NCBI RefSeq assembly: GCF_002217755.1
Contig: NZ_BCFL01000026.1
Span: 310,001 to 374,000, forward strand
DNA from: Streptomyces hyaluromycini
GTDB taxonomy: Bacteria; Actinomycetota; Actinomycetes; Streptomycetales; Streptomycetaceae
Direction: 5' to 3'
Length of the DNA stretch: 64,000 nt
Positions 7,069 to 16,562 of this stretch are shown in pieces. Each line of letters begins with the position of its first letter. The first letter of the stretch is position 1. The notes beneath the pieces are model-generated. The model did not search any database. It was not told where the DNA came from and was given only the letters and a program-made list of their open reading frames with translations. The position numbers and the translations under genes were made by a program.

Positions 7069-9126
7069 TCAGAGTGCCCGGGCCACCAGCAGTGCCACGT
7101 CGTCGTGGTCGTCGGGGTGGCGCAGGCCGTGGAGGAGGAGGTCGCAGGTCTCCTCCAGGGGGCGGTGGGGCTCGTCGAGGAAGCCCAGGAGGACGTCGAG
7201 GCGGTCGTCGATGGGGTGGCGGCGGGTCTCGACCAGGCCGTCGGTGTAGAGCACCAGCAGGTCACCCGGGTCCAGGCCGACGGTCGTGGTCTCGAAGGGA
7301 ATGCCGCCGACGCCGAGCGGGGCGGCCGTCGGCAGCTCCAGCAGGGCCGGCGGCCGGCCGGAGTGCACCAGCGCGGGCGGCATGTGGCCCGCGTTGGCGA
7401 TCTCGCAGCTCCTGGTGTGCGGGTCGTAGACCGCGTACAGGCAGGTGACGATGTAGTGCTCCAGATCGCAGGTGATCCGGTCCAGGTGCCGCAGCACCGC
7501 GGCCGGGGGCAGCTCCAGGTCCGCGTAGGCGCAGGTGGCGGTACGCAGCCGGCCCATGGTGGCGGCCGCGTCGATGCCGTTGCCCATCACGTCGCCGACC
7601 ACCAGCGCGGTCCTGTCCTGCGACAGCGGGATCACGTCGTACCAGTCGCCGCCCACCTCGCTGGTCGCCTGGGCCGGTTCGTAGCGGGACGCCAGTTCGA
7701 GACCGGTGTGCTCGGGCGGATGGTCGGGCAGCAGGCTGCGCTGGAGGGTGAGGGCGGTGTTGCGGACGCTCTGGAACCAGCGGGCGTTGTCGATGGCCAC
7801 GGCCGCCCGGCCCGCCAGCTCGGTGGCGAGGACGACGTCGTCCTCGTCGAAGGGAAGCGGATTGCGGGTCCGTTTGAGGTCGAGGGCGCCCAGCACCTCG
7901 CCGTGCGCGATCAGCGGCACCACGAGATACGAGTGGACGCCCGCCTGCTCCAGCAGGGCGCCGGCCTCCGGGCTGCGCGCGATGCGCGGCAGATCGTGCT
8001 TGCCCACCCGCGGCACCAGCACCGGGCGGGCGGTGTGCACGCACAGCGTGACCAGCCGGTCGCCGTCATAGGCGGCGAGGTCGCCGGGCGGGTCGGCCGC
8101 CCGCAGGGCGACCGTGGGGTGGTCCGCCTTGAGGGCGAGGGCGCGGAACAGCTCCGGGCCGTTGTCCGGACGCCGCGAGCGGCGCAGGGCCAGCGCCGCG
8201 TCCAGCACGTCCACCGCGACCACGTCCGCGAGCACCGGGGTGGCGATCTCGGCCAGCTCGTGCGCCGTGCGCTCCACCTCCAGCGAGGTGCCCACCCGCG
8301 CCGAGGCGTCGGCGATCAGGGCGAGGCGGCGCCGGGCCCGGTCGGCCTCGGCGGCCGCGCGGTGCCGTTCCGTCACGTCGACGACCGAGATCGCGGCGCC
8401 CAGGACCCGGCCGCCGGGATCCTCCAGCCGGTAGAACGACAGCGACCAGGCATGCTCGTTCTCCGAATCGGCCGGCGGACGGCCCACGTGGTACTGGTCG
8501 AGCAGCGGCGTGCCCGTCGTGAGCACCTGGCGCAGCGCCGACTCCACGGTGTCGATGTCCGGCAGCGGCAGCGTCTCCCGCAGATGACGCCCGATGTGCT
8601 CCTCGGCGGGCACGCCGTCGATCCGCTCCAGCGCCGGGTTCACCAGGAGATAACGCAGGTCCGGGTCGAGCAGGGCCAGGCCGATCGGGGACTGGCTGAT
8701 CAGCCGCTCGCACAGCGCCAGGTCGGTCTCCACCCGCTGCAGCAGGGTGTGGTCGGCGACGATGCCCAGGGCATAGACATCCCCGAGATCGTCCAGCAGC
8801 CGCATGGTGCGGAACTCCATCAGCCGGCTGCTGCCGTCCTTGTGCCGGACCGGGAAGGCACCGGCCCAGCTGCGCCCGGTCTCCAGCACCTCCGTGAAGA
8901 CCTTCACCGCGGCCTTCAGATGCTCCGGGTGAACGAGCAGTCGCGCCGCGTTCTTGCGGAGGGCCTCCTCGGACGTGTAGCCGAAGAGCTCCTCGGCCTG
9001 AGGGGTCCAGAACACGATCCGGCCCTGCGAGTCCAGCGCCACCGCGGCCACGCTCAGCACGTCCAGCAGACTGGTCGTACGCGGTCTGCCGGGACTGTCG
9101 GCGTCACCGGACCGCAGGGATTCCAT
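7069..9126 (-). CDS. PAS-PAS-GAF-SpoIIE serine phosphatase
   Basis: A 685-residue soluble signalling phosphatase. Order: PAS at about 20-130 (IVFWTPQAEELFGYTSEEA), second PAS at about 140-255 ending in VVDVTERH, GAF at about 275-440, and SpoIIE/PP2C at about 455-680 with GGDWYDVIPL, GDVMGNG, NAGHMPPAL, LYTDGLVETR and HDDVALLVAR. It would dephosphorylate an anti-anti-sigma factor in response to a signal sensed by PAS/GAF. The open frame begins at 9132, but the second ATG at 9126 has GAGGG six bases upstream whereas the first has none at usable distance. It is divergent from a similar protein at 9344, suggesting an ancestral duplication. Confidence 0.9.
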   Translation of the reverse strand: MESLRSGDADSPGRPRTTSLLDVLSVAAVALDSQGRIVFWTPQAEELFGYTSEEALRKNAARLLVHPEHLKAAVKVFTEVLETGRSWAGAFPVRHKDGSSRLMEFRTMRLLDDLGDVYALGIVADHTLLQRVETDLALCERLISQSPIGLALLDPDLRYLLVNPALERIDGVPAEEHIGRHLRETLPLPDIDTVESALRQVLTTGTPLLDQYHVGRPPADSENEHAWSLSFYRLEDPGGRVLGAAISVVDVTERHRAAAEADRARRRLALIADASARVGTSLEVERTAHELAEIATPVLADVVAVDVLDAALALRRSRRPDNGPELFRALALKADHPTVALRAADPPGDLAAYDGDRLVTLCVHTARPVLVPRVGKHDLPRIARSPEAGALLEQAGVHSYLVVPLIAHGEVLGALDLKRTRNPLPFDEDDVVLATELAGRAAVAIDNARWFQSVRNTALTLQRSLLPDHPPEHTGLELASRYEPAQATSEVGGDWYDVIPLSQDRTALVVGDVMGNGIDAAATMGRLRTATCAYADLELPPAAVLRHLDRITCDLEHYIVTCLYAVYDPHTRSCEIANAGHMPPALVHSGRPPALLELPTAAPLGVGGIPFETTTVGLDPGDLLVLYTDGLVETRRHPIDDRLDVLLGFLDEPHRPLEETCDLLLHGLRHPDDHDDVALLVARAL

Positions 9127-9343
9127 CGCCATCCCTCAACCACCTCCACCGGCCGCCGGACCGATGCCGATGTCACGGCCCTTCCATGCTGCCCCCGCCC
9201 GCGCCCCGCCCCAACTCCAGACCGGGTACCCCGGACCGCGCAGGACCCCACCCGGCGCGTCCACCCGCCCGTCCCGGTACCGCGCGGGCCATGCGCAACG
9301 GGTGGACAAGCAGGAACATGGGGGTACGTACAGGATGTAGCCA

Positions 9344-11818
9344 ATGGATTCTCCGCAAGAAGACCGAGAAGACTTCGACGTGCCGACCGCCGTGGGGCCG
9401 CACGACCTCCTGGACGCCTCCAGCGACGCTGCGGCGGTGCTGTCGGCCGAGGGCGACGTGATCGGCTGGACCCGTGGCGCCGAGACCCTGCTCGGCCGTC
9501 CGGCCGCCGCGGTGCTGGGCCGCCCCGCGGCGCGGCTGCTCGCCATGCGCGTCGACCCGGCCCGTGCCGCCGGTGTCGCCGAGCGCTGCCGCTCCGGCAT
9601 GGGATGGAGCGGGCTCGTCCCGGTACGGCACCACGACGGCCGCAGTGTCGTCGTCGACCTGCGGGTCTCCGCGGCCTTCCGGATCGCCGGCGAGGAGTGC
9701 TTCCTGCTCTCGGCGCGAGAGCAGCGCCCGCAGTGGACGGTGGGCCAGTCCGTCCTCGACGGGTTCCTCACCCGCTCACCGATCGGCATGGCCGTGATGG
9801 ACCTGGAGCTGCGGTACGTCTGGCTGAACGACACCCTGGAGCAGTTCGGCGGCGTCCCGCGCGAGCAGCGCCTGGGCCGCCGGCTGACAGAACTGCTGCC
9901 CGGGCTGCAGGGGACCACCATCGAAGGCCTGATGCGCAAGGTGCTGTCGACCCGGGAGCCGGTCACCGACTACGAGTACCTCGGCTGGAGCTGGTCCGAC
10001 CCGCACCGCCAGCGTGCCTATTCGACGTCGTTCTTCCCTCTCGTCGACCCCGAGGACTCCGTCACCGGCGTCTGCTACATGGTCTCGGACGTCACCGAAC
10101 GCTGGAACGCCCGCCAGTTGCTGTCACTGGTCAACGAGGCCGGCACCCGCATCGGCACCACCCTCGACGTGCTGCGCACCGCCCAGGAGCTGGCCGACTT
10201 CGCCGTTCCCCGCTTCGCCGACTTCGTCATCGTCGACCTCCTGGAGCCCGTCCTCGCCGAGGGGCACGGCGCCTGGCCGACCGACGCGGGTCCGGCGCCC
10301 GCCCGGCCGGCGATGCGGCGCGCCGCGCTGCGGACCGTCCGCGAGGGCAGCCCCGAGGCCGTGGCGCGGATCGGCGACCAGGTCGACTTCCTGCCCCCGC
10401 CGCACGGCGTCGACCTGCTCATCAACGGCGAGCCGGTCCTCATCCCCGAACTCGACGCCGAGGACCGCCTGTGGGTCACCCACCAGCCCGCGCGGACGGC
10501 CCGTATCCGGGAGTTCGGACTGCACACCCTCATCTCGGTGCCGATGCGGGCGCGCAACACCGTCCTGGGCCTCACCACGTTCGCCCGCTCGCTCAACCCG
10601 GTCTCCTTCGGACCCGACGACGTCCTGCTCGCCCGGGAACTGGTCGCCCGTGCCGCGCTCTGCGTCGACAACGCCCGCCGCTACACCAGGGAGCACACGG
10701 CGGCCGTCACCCTCCAACGCAGCCTGCTGCCCCAGGTTCTGGCCGGCGGCACGGCCCTGGACGTGGCCTCCTCCTACCTGCCGGCGGACGCGACGGACGG
10801 CGTCGGCGGCGACTGGTTCGACGTGATCCCGCTGTCCGGTGCCCGGGTCGCCCTGGTCGTCGGCGACGTGGTCGGCCACGGCCTCACCGCGGCGGCGAGC
10901 ATGGGCCGGCTGCGCACCGCCGTGCAGACCCTCGCCGACATGGACATGCCCCCCGACGAGCTCCTCGCCCACCTCGACGACCTCGTGCTGCGGCTGGGCG
11001 ACGAGGAGAACGCGGGCGCGGTCGCGGAGGGCAGCACGGACACGTTCGTCGGGGCGACCTGCCTGTACGCCGTCTACGACCCGGTGACCCGGCGGTGCGC
11101 GATGGCCCGGGCCGGACACCCGCCGCCGGTCGTCGTCTCGCCCGACGGGCACGTGCACTTTCCCGAGATCCCCGCCGGACCGCCGCTCGGACTCGGCGGC
11201 ATGGCCTTCGAGGCCACCGAGATCGAACTCGCCGAGGGCAGTCTGTTCGGCCTCTACACCGACGGCCTCATCGAAGGCGCCGACCAGGACGTCGAGCTGG
11301 GCATGGCCCGCCTCCGGGGCGCGCTGGCCAGCCCCGGTGCCGACCTCGACACGCTGTGCACGTCGGCCGTGCACCAGCTGCTCCCCGTTCCCCAGCCCGA
11401 CGACATCGCCCTGCTGCTGGCCCGCACCCACGCCCTGGGCGCCGGCCACGTCGTCTCCTGGGAGGTGCCCGTCGACCCGTCCGCCGTCGCCGACGTCCGG
11501 GCCGAGGCGGTACGCCAGGTGACCGCGTGGGGCTACGACGAGCTGGCGACGACCACCGAACTCATCGTCAGCGAACTGGTCACCAACGCCATCCGCTATG
11601 CCGAACCCCCCATCCGGCTACGGCTGTTGCGCGACTCCCGGCTGACCTGCGAGGTCGCCGACGGCAGCAGCACCGCACCCCGGCTGCGGCATGCCCGCAG
11701 CACCGACGAGGGCGGCCGCGGTCTCTTCCTCGTCGCCCAGCTCGCCCATCGCTGGGGCGCCCGCTACACCGGAGAAGGCAAGATCATCTGGGCCGAGCAG
11801 GAGATCCCCGGGGTGTGA
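9344..11818 (+). CDS. PAS-PAS-GAF-SpoIIE phosphatase with C-terminal anti-sigma-type ATPase domain
   Basis: An 824-residue protein: PAS at about 20-125, second PAS at about 135-255 (ending VSDVTERW), GAF about 265-440, SpoIIE/PP2C about 455-690 (GGDWFDVIPL, GDVVGHG, RAGHPPPVV, LYTDGLIEG, PDDIALLLAR), then a HATPase_c domain about 700-820 with TTELIVSELVTNAIRYA and DEGGRGLFLV. The last domain is the RsbW-like serine kinase/anti-sigma fold, so kinase and phosphatase for partner switching are joined in one chain. The phosphatase half is about the same layout as the divergent neighbour. Start ATG 9344 has AGGA nine bases before it. The target anti-anti-sigma factor is not encoded here. Confidence 0.9.
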   Translation: MDSPQEDREDFDVPTAVGPHDLLDASSDAAAVLSAEGDVIGWTRGAETLLGRPAAAVLGRPAARLLAMRVDPARAAGVAERCRSGMGWSGLVPVRHHDGRSVVVDLRVSAAFRIAGEECFLLSAREQRPQWTVGQSVLDGFLTRSPIGMAVMDLELRYVWLNDTLEQFGGVPREQRLGRRLTELLPGLQGTTIEGLMRKVLSTREPVTDYEYLGWSWSDPHRQRAYSTSFFPLVDPEDSVTGVCYMVSDVTERWNARQLLSLVNEAGTRIGTTLDVLRTAQELADFAVPRFADFVIVDLLEPVLAEGHGAWPTDAGPAPARPAMRRAALRTVREGSPEAVARIGDQVDFLPPPHGVDLLINGEPVLIPELDAEDRLWVTHQPARTARIREFGLHTLISVPMRARNTVLGLTTFARSLNPVSFGPDDVLLARELVARAALCVDNARRYTREHTAAVTLQRSLLPQVLAGGTALDVASSYLPADATDGVGGDWFDVIPLSGARVALVVGDVVGHGLTAAASMGRLRTAVQTLADMDMPPDELLAHLDDLVLRLGDEENAGAVAEGSTDTFVGATCLYAVYDPVTRRCAMARAGHPPPVVVSPDGHVHFPEIPAGPPLGLGGMAFEATEIELAEGSLFGLYTDGLIEGADQDVELGMARLRGALASPGADLDTLCTSAVHQLLPVPQPDDIALLLARTHALGAGHVVSWEVPVDPSAVADVRAEAVRQVTAWGYDELATTTELIVSELVTNAIRYAEPPIRLRLLRDSRLTCEVADGSSTAPRLRHARSTDEGGRGLFLVAQLAHRWGARYTGEGKIIWAEQEIPGV

Positions 11819-11840
11819 CCGGGGCGGTACGGACCGTCGT

Positions 11841-11884
11841 CGTACCCTGTCGAATTCGCACGTATGGCCGTACACTGTCAATTC
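11841..11884 (+). promoter_or_regulatory. pair of direct repeats upstream of the membrane protein gene
   Basis: CGTACCCTGTCGAATTC (11841-11857) is repeated as CGTACACTGTCAATTC (11869-11884), offset by 28 bases, in the 98-base gap before the next gene. The spacing is near three helical turns. I read this as a possible tandem regulator or promoter site; no known box is matched. Confidence 0.35.
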
Positions 11885-11916
11885 ATAGGGATTCGGCAGC
11901 AATTGGGGGAGCCGCC

Positions 11917-13587
11917 ATGTCCGGGGACGTGTACGGTCCGCGCCAGGAACCGCCCGACCAGGGACCGCCGAGCCACGGCCTTCCGAACCAGGGCTTCCCG
12001 AATCAGGGCTTTCCGAACCAAGGCTTTCCGAACCAGGGTTTCGCGGGCCCGGGTTCCTTCGTGCCGCCCATGCCGTCGGGTCCGCCGCCCGCACCGCCGG
12101 ACGCCCTGCGCGCCACCGCCGTGGCCCTGCTCAACCTGAGCGGCCTAGGCCTCGGCTACCTGCTCCTGCGAAGATGGATCCCGACGGCCGCGTGTCTGGC
12201 GGCCACCGTCGTCCTGCTGCTCGTGGCCCTGCCCGCGGACGCCGACGGCGTGTCCGGAACCGCGCTCGCCCTGTACGCCGTGTTCCTCCTGCTGGCCGCC
12301 GTCCACGGCTGGTTCGCCGGCCTGCGCACCCGCCTGGTGTGGCCGGGACAGCGGCCCGTCGCGCTCGTGCTGGGCATCGCCCTGCTCGCGGTCCCTGTCG
12401 GCGGTGCGCTCTGGTACGACAGCGCACAGAACGAAGCCGTCGAACGCGCCCTCCTCACCCGTCTCGACCGCGCCGACCAACAGGTCAGCGCGGCCGGCCG
12501 GCAGGACTTCGCCACCGCCAAGTCCGGCTACCGGGACGCCCTGGCCGTCTACCGCGACCTCGCCGTCCACCACTCCGGCTCCCGCGCCGCCGCCCAGGTC
12601 CCCGACCGCCTGAAGACCTACTACACGACGGTCGCGGCGGCCTACAGCCACCGCGACTACTGCTCGGCCGTCGAACCGCTCCAGTTCCTGCGGACGGTGC
12701 CCGACTCCATGCCGAAGGACCAGCTCGGCACGCTCGCCCACTGGCCCGACGACCGGCTGGCCACCTCGCTGTACGAGTGCGGTGCGGACGGCCTCGCCAA
12801 AGGCGGGACCGACTGGGTCACCCAGTTCGGCGACCTGCTGAGCACCTTCCCCGACTCCGGCCAGGCCGCCAAGGTGGCACCCGCCGTGGACGCGGCCGAG
12901 AAGAAGGTCGCCAAGGCCGTCTCCGGCAAGTCCCCCTGCACCGCCGTCACGCGGCTGCACACGCTGAACACCCAGATCATCCAGCTGTCGAACGGGACGT
13001 CCGCACAGGCCGACAAGCTGACCGCGGTCGCCGGCCGCGCCGACCGCAGCGGTGACTCGGGGGAGTACGAGTGCGGCGTCAAGCAGTACCAGGACGGTGA
13101 CTTCGAGCAGGCGCAGCAGACCATGCAGCAGTTCATCACGGACAACCCGCACCACAAGAACCTCGCCCGGGCCCGGAAGATATCCATCGGCGCCGAGGTC
13201 GCCCAGACCCTCCCGGCCGCCGGCAAGAAGCTGCCCACCACCGCCTCCGGCGGCGGCATCCCCGTGACCGTCAAGAACGACAGTCCCGACGACATCACCG
13301 TCCTGTACACGGGCCCGGTCACCGGCAGCTTCACCCTGAAGGCGTGCGGCAGTTGCAAGGCGTACTCGTTCGCCAGCTCGCTCATCAGCGGCTGGGAGCC
13401 GTGCAGCGACAGCGGCAAGAACTACCCGCAGCGCACGATCAGCCTGCCGCCCGGCACCACGTACTTCGTGCACAAGCCGAAGAACGACAGCACCGCCACC
13501 CCGGGCTCCGACACCGCCAAACTGCGCTACGGCTACATCTACACGGAGTGCGCCTACACGACGCAGTCGCTGGGGTCCGGTTACTGA
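11917..13587 (+). CDS. multi-pass membrane protein with extracytoplasmic domain, unknown function
   Basis: A 556-residue protein. Residues 1-60 are Gly/Pro/Gln-rich with four tandem NQGFP units (about 24-43). Three or four hydrophobic segments follow at about 68-170 (including LLNLSGLGLGYLLLRRW and ALVLGIALLAVPVGGALWY). The remaining ~380 residues are probably outside the membrane: a helical region with paired cysteines (CSAVEPL, ECGADGL, CTAVTRL, ECGVKQY) and a C-terminal beta-rich part with CGSCKAY. I do not recognise the family. The preceding phosphatase and following Ser/Thr kinase hint at signalling. Start ATG 11917 has GGGGGA eight bases upstream. Confidence 0.7.
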   Translation: MSGDVYGPRQEPPDQGPPSHGLPNQGFPNQGFPNQGFPNQGFAGPGSFVPPMPSGPPPAPPDALRATAVALLNLSGLGLGYLLLRRWIPTAACLAATVVLLLVALPADADGVSGTALALYAVFLLLAAVHGWFAGLRTRLVWPGQRPVALVLGIALLAVPVGGALWYDSAQNEAVERALLTRLDRADQQVSAAGRQDFATAKSGYRDALAVYRDLAVHHSGSRAAAQVPDRLKTYYTTVAAAYSHRDYCSAVEPLQFLRTVPDSMPKDQLGTLAHWPDDRLATSLYECGADGLAKGGTDWVTQFGDLLSTFPDSGQAAKVAPAVDAAEKKVAKAVSGKSPCTAVTRLHTLNTQIIQLSNGTSAQADKLTAVAGRADRSGDSGEYECGVKQYQDGDFEQAQQTMQQFITDNPHHKNLARARKISIGAEVAQTLPAAGKKLPTTASGGGIPVTVKNDSPDDITVLYTGPVTGSFTLKACGSCKAYSFASSLISGWEPCSDSGKNYPQRTISLPPGTTYFVHKPKNDSTATPGSDTAKLRYGYIYTECAYTTQSLGSGY

Positions 13588-13630
13588 GCAGGGTGAGAGG
13601 CTGTCGGACCGGCCAACTAAGCTCCCGCGC

Positions 13631-15295
13631 ATGAACGACGAGGGCAGGGACGACCCCGCGAGACGGGTCGTCGACGGGCGGTTCGAGCTGGCGGCACGGC
13701 TCGGTGGCGGCGGCATGGGCATGGTGTGGCGGGCCACCGACCTGGTGCTGCGGCGCAGCGTGGCCGTGAAGGAGGTCAGACCGTCCGACCCCGGGCTCGC
13801 CGAGTGGGACCCGGAGGCCGCGCGGCTGCTGCGGGAACGGGTGCTGCGGGAGGCCCGCGCCCTGGCCCGGCTCGACCACCCGAACGTGGTGACGATCCAT
13901 CACATCGTCGACGGCGGCCCGGGGACCTACCCGTGGATCGTCATGGAACTCGTGACCGGCGGCTCGCTGGCCGACCGCCTCGCCGCCGGCCCGATGAACC
14001 CGGTCGAGGCCGCGCGCATCGGCCGCGAGGTGCTGGCCGCGCTCCGCGCCGCCCACGAGGCGGGCATCGAACACCGCGACGTGAAGCCGGCCAACGTCCT
14101 GCTGCGCCCCGACGGCCGGCCCGTGCTCACCGACTTCGGCATCGCCGCCGTCCGCGAGGCCACCGCCCTCACCGCCACCGGGTCGGTCATCGGCACACCC
14201 GACTACATGGCACCGGAGCGCGTCTCCGGCAAGGACGGCGGGCCGGCCGCGGACCTGTGGTCCCTCGCGATGATGCTGTACGTCGCCGTCGAAGGCCACC
14301 ATCCGCTGCGCCGGGGCACGACCCTCGCCACGCTCGCCGCGGTCCTCGGCGAGGACGTCCCGCCACCGGTCCGGGCCGGGGTCCTGACGGACGTCCTCAC
14401 CCGCGTCCTCGTCCGCGACCCGGCGGCCCGCCCCGGCGCCGCCGAACTGGAGCGGATGCTGGCCCGGGCCGCGCGGCAGACCGACTCCCCGACGTCCTTC
14501 CCCCTGCAACCCCCGTCCGCGCCACCGCAGGACGTCCCACCGCAGGGCGCCTCACCACAGGACGTCCTGCCCCGGGACACCTCGCCGCAGGACGCGCCGC
14601 CCCAGGGCGCCGTACCGCAGGACACCGCGCCCACGTCCCCCCGGCCCGCCCCGCGCCGCCGGCTGCTCCTCCTGCTGCCCACGGCCGCGGTGGCCGTCGC
14701 CGGCGCGCTCGTGTGGACGCACCTGCCGGACACCGGCAGCCACACGTCCGGGGCCACGGACTCCGGCACCGCGCCCGCGACGACATCGCCCTCGGCCGGG
14801 AGCACCGCCTCGCCCACCGCCGCGCGGACGGCCGCCACCACCGACCTGCTCACCCCGCAGGGCATCCGCACCGCCGCCGCGGCCTTCCAGAAGCAGACCG
14901 GCCGGGACCGGTTCGGCAAGTTCGCGGTGTACCCCGACTACGTCATCGCCTGGGTGATGGTGAAGGGCAGCGACACCGCGTACGACATGTACACCTACCG
15001 CCCCGGCCAGGGCGTGCAGAAGGACATCATCGAGGGCGACCTGTCCGGCGACGGGACGCCCGTCCGCCTCGACGGCTTCGACTGGGACAAGGTCCCCTCG
15101 CTGCTGGCCCAGGCCCGCAAGCAGCTCAAGGTGCCCCACCCGACCAGCCGCTACCTGCTGGTGGACCTGCCGGGCAACGCCTTCGGCGACCCCGCCGGGA
15201 TGTCCGTCTACCTCAGCAACGAACACAGCCAGGGCGGGTACCTCCAGACGGACACGAAGGGCAAGGTCGTCAGGGTGATGCCGTACGACGGCTGA
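13631..15295 (+). CDS. transmembrane Hanks-type Ser/Thr protein kinase
   Basis: A 554-residue receptor-like kinase. The kinase domain (about 18-285) shows the P-loop GGGGMGMVW, Lys47 in VAVKEV, the catalytic loop HRDVKPANVLL, DFGIA and GTPDYMAPE. A Pro/Gln-rich linker made of repeated PQD/PPQ units (about 295-335) leads to one membrane segment (LLLLLPTAAVAVAGALVW), then an S/T/A-rich stalk and a ~140-residue extracytoplasmic domain of unknown fold with no PASTA repeats. It follows the membrane protein by 43 bases and could phosphorylate it. The convergent neighbour begins 112 bases downstream. Confidence 0.9.
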   Translation: MNDEGRDDPARRVVDGRFELAARLGGGGMGMVWRATDLVLRRSVAVKEVRPSDPGLAEWDPEAARLLRERVLREARALARLDHPNVVTIHHIVDGGPGTYPWIVMELVTGGSLADRLAAGPMNPVEAARIGREVLAALRAAHEAGIEHRDVKPANVLLRPDGRPVLTDFGIAAVREATALTATGSVIGTPDYMAPERVSGKDGGPAADLWSLAMMLYVAVEGHHPLRRGTTLATLAAVLGEDVPPPVRAGVLTDVLTRVLVRDPAARPGAAELERMLARAARQTDSPTSFPLQPPSAPPQDVPPQGASPQDVLPRDTSPQDAPPQGAVPQDTAPTSPRPAPRRRLLLLLPTAAVAVAGALVWTHLPDTGSHTSGATDSGTAPATTSPSAGSTASPTAARTAATTDLLTPQGIRTAAAAFQKQTGRDRFGKFAVYPDYVIAWVMVKGSDTAYDMYTYRPGQGVQKDIIEGDLSGDGTPVRLDGFDWDKVPSLLAQARKQLKVPHPTSRYLLVDLPGNAFGDPAGMSVYLSNEHSQGGYLQTDTKGKVVRVMPYDG

Positions 15296-15378
15296 GCGGG
15301 CTCACCTGCCCGGAGCGGTCGTCGAACCCGACGGGGACCACTGGAGACGGGCGCGAGATGGGCGACGCCCTCGCGGGA

Positions 15379-15412
15379 CACATGGGGCCATCAGGCACAT
15401 GGGGCCATCAGG
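15379..15412. repeat. 17-bp perfect tandem duplication
   Basis: The 17-mer CACATGGGGCCATCAGG occurs twice back to back (15379-15395 and 15396-15412). The right copy contains the stop codon of the leftward dehydrogenase gene (15408-15410), so the duplication copied the extreme 3' end of that gene. It looks like a recent slippage event. Confidence 0.85.
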
Positions 15413-16349
15413 AAATGGTCCGGACCGGCGTGCCGGCCTGCCACGCCGCGATGTCCTCGACCGCGTCCCGGTAGAACACCTCGTACAGATCCCGGCTGAC
15501 ATAGCCGATGTGAGGGGTCACCACGGCGTTCGGCAGGGAACGCAGCGGGTGGTCGGACGGCAGGGGCTCGCGATCGAAGACGTCCAGCGCCGCCGAGGCG
15601 ATACTCCCCTCGGTCAATGCCCTGATCAGCGCCGCCTCCTCCACCACGGGCCCGCGTGAGGTGTTCACCAGGATCGCCGTCGGCTTCATGAGGCCCAGCT
15701 CGCGGGCACCCACCAGGCCCCGGGTGCGCTCGCTGAGCACGACGTGAATGCTCAGCACGTCGGAGCGCTCGAACAACTCGTCTCGTGCAACGTAGGTCAC
15801 CCCCTTCGCCTGCGCATCCGCAGGCGTCAGGTGCTGACTCCAGGCGATGCACCGCATGCCGAAGGCGCGCCCCACTTCCGTCACCGCGGTCCCCAGCCGG
15901 CCGAGGCCCAGCACTCCCAGCGTGGCGCCCCGCAGGCTCGTCCCCAGGCCCTCCTGCCAGCCGCCCCGGCGCACCGAGTCCACCTGCTGCGGGATCAGGC
16001 GCGCCGCGGAAAGGATGAGCCCCCAGGTGAGCTCGGCCGTCGGGTACGACAAGTACCCGGTACCGCAGACCGTGATCCCCAGCCGGCGCGCGGCGTCCAC
16101 GTCGATCGCCGCGTTGACCGGCCCGGTCGTGACCAGCAGCTTCAGGCGCGGCAGCTTGCCCAGGGTCGACGACGGAAAGGGGGTGCGCTCGCGCATGGCC
16201 ACGACCACCTCGTGGTCGGCGAGCGCGGCGACCACCTCGCCTTCGCTGTCGAAGGCATCCGTGAAGACGTGCACGTCGGCGCCGAGCGAGTCCCAGTCCG
16301 CCAGGCTCAGTGCCACGCCCTGATAGTCGTCCAGGATCGCGATCCGCAT
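15408..16349 (-). CDS. D-isomer-specific 2-hydroxyacid dehydrogenase
   Basis: A 313-residue NAD(P)-dependent dehydrogenase reducing 2-oxoacids or oxidising D-2-hydroxyacids. The Rossmann motif GVLGLGRLGTAV lies at about 145-156, and the catalytic triad is visible: Arg in NTSRGPVVEE, Glu in DREPLP and His in TPHIGYV. ATG 16349 is chosen because IAILDDYQG is the usual N-terminus and GAGAGG lies 10 bases upstream; the ATG three codons earlier sits directly against that ribosome site. It resembles the phosphoglycerate-dehydrogenase-like group, but a neighbouring pathway that would fix the substrate is missing. Confidence 0.87.
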   Translation of the reverse strand: MRIAILDDYQGVALSLADWDSLGADVHVFTDAFDSEGEVVAALADHEVVVAMRERTPFPSSTLGKLPRLKLLVTTGPVNAAIDVDAARRLGITVCGTGYLSYPTAELTWGLILSAARLIPQQVDSVRRGGWQEGLGTSLRGATLGVLGLGRLGTAVTEVGRAFGMRCIAWSQHLTPADAQAKGVTYVARDELFERSDVLSIHVVLSERTRGLVGARELGLMKPTAILVNTSRGPVVEEAALIRALTEGSIASAALDVFDREPLPSDHPLRSLPNAVVTPHIGYVSRDLYEVFYRDAVEDIAAWQAGTPVRTIS

Positions 16350-16562
16350 GGTGCGCATTCCTCTCGTTCTCGGCTCCGGTGCCCAGGCTGGCACCCGGGC
16401 CGTGCCCGAGGCATCCCGTGCGGCACGTGGTCTGCGGGGCAGGCCGCGCCGATGCCGGTCATGCCGGTCATGCCGGAGACGGTGATGCCGGATGACACAG
16501 CCGAGCTGTCCATGGTCGTGTCGTCCAGTCTATGGTTCGGAACGATCACCTCGAACGATGTG

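Noticed and set aside
7056-11916. Plus-strand open frame continuous with the membrane protein gene at 11917
   Set aside because: It reads through the phosphatase region with no recognisable protein; only the part from ATG 11917 has coding character.
16451-16490. Tandem ATGCCGGTC units near the 2-hydroxyacid dehydrogenase
   Set aside because: Only two or three imperfect 9-base units; consistent with GC-rich low complexity.
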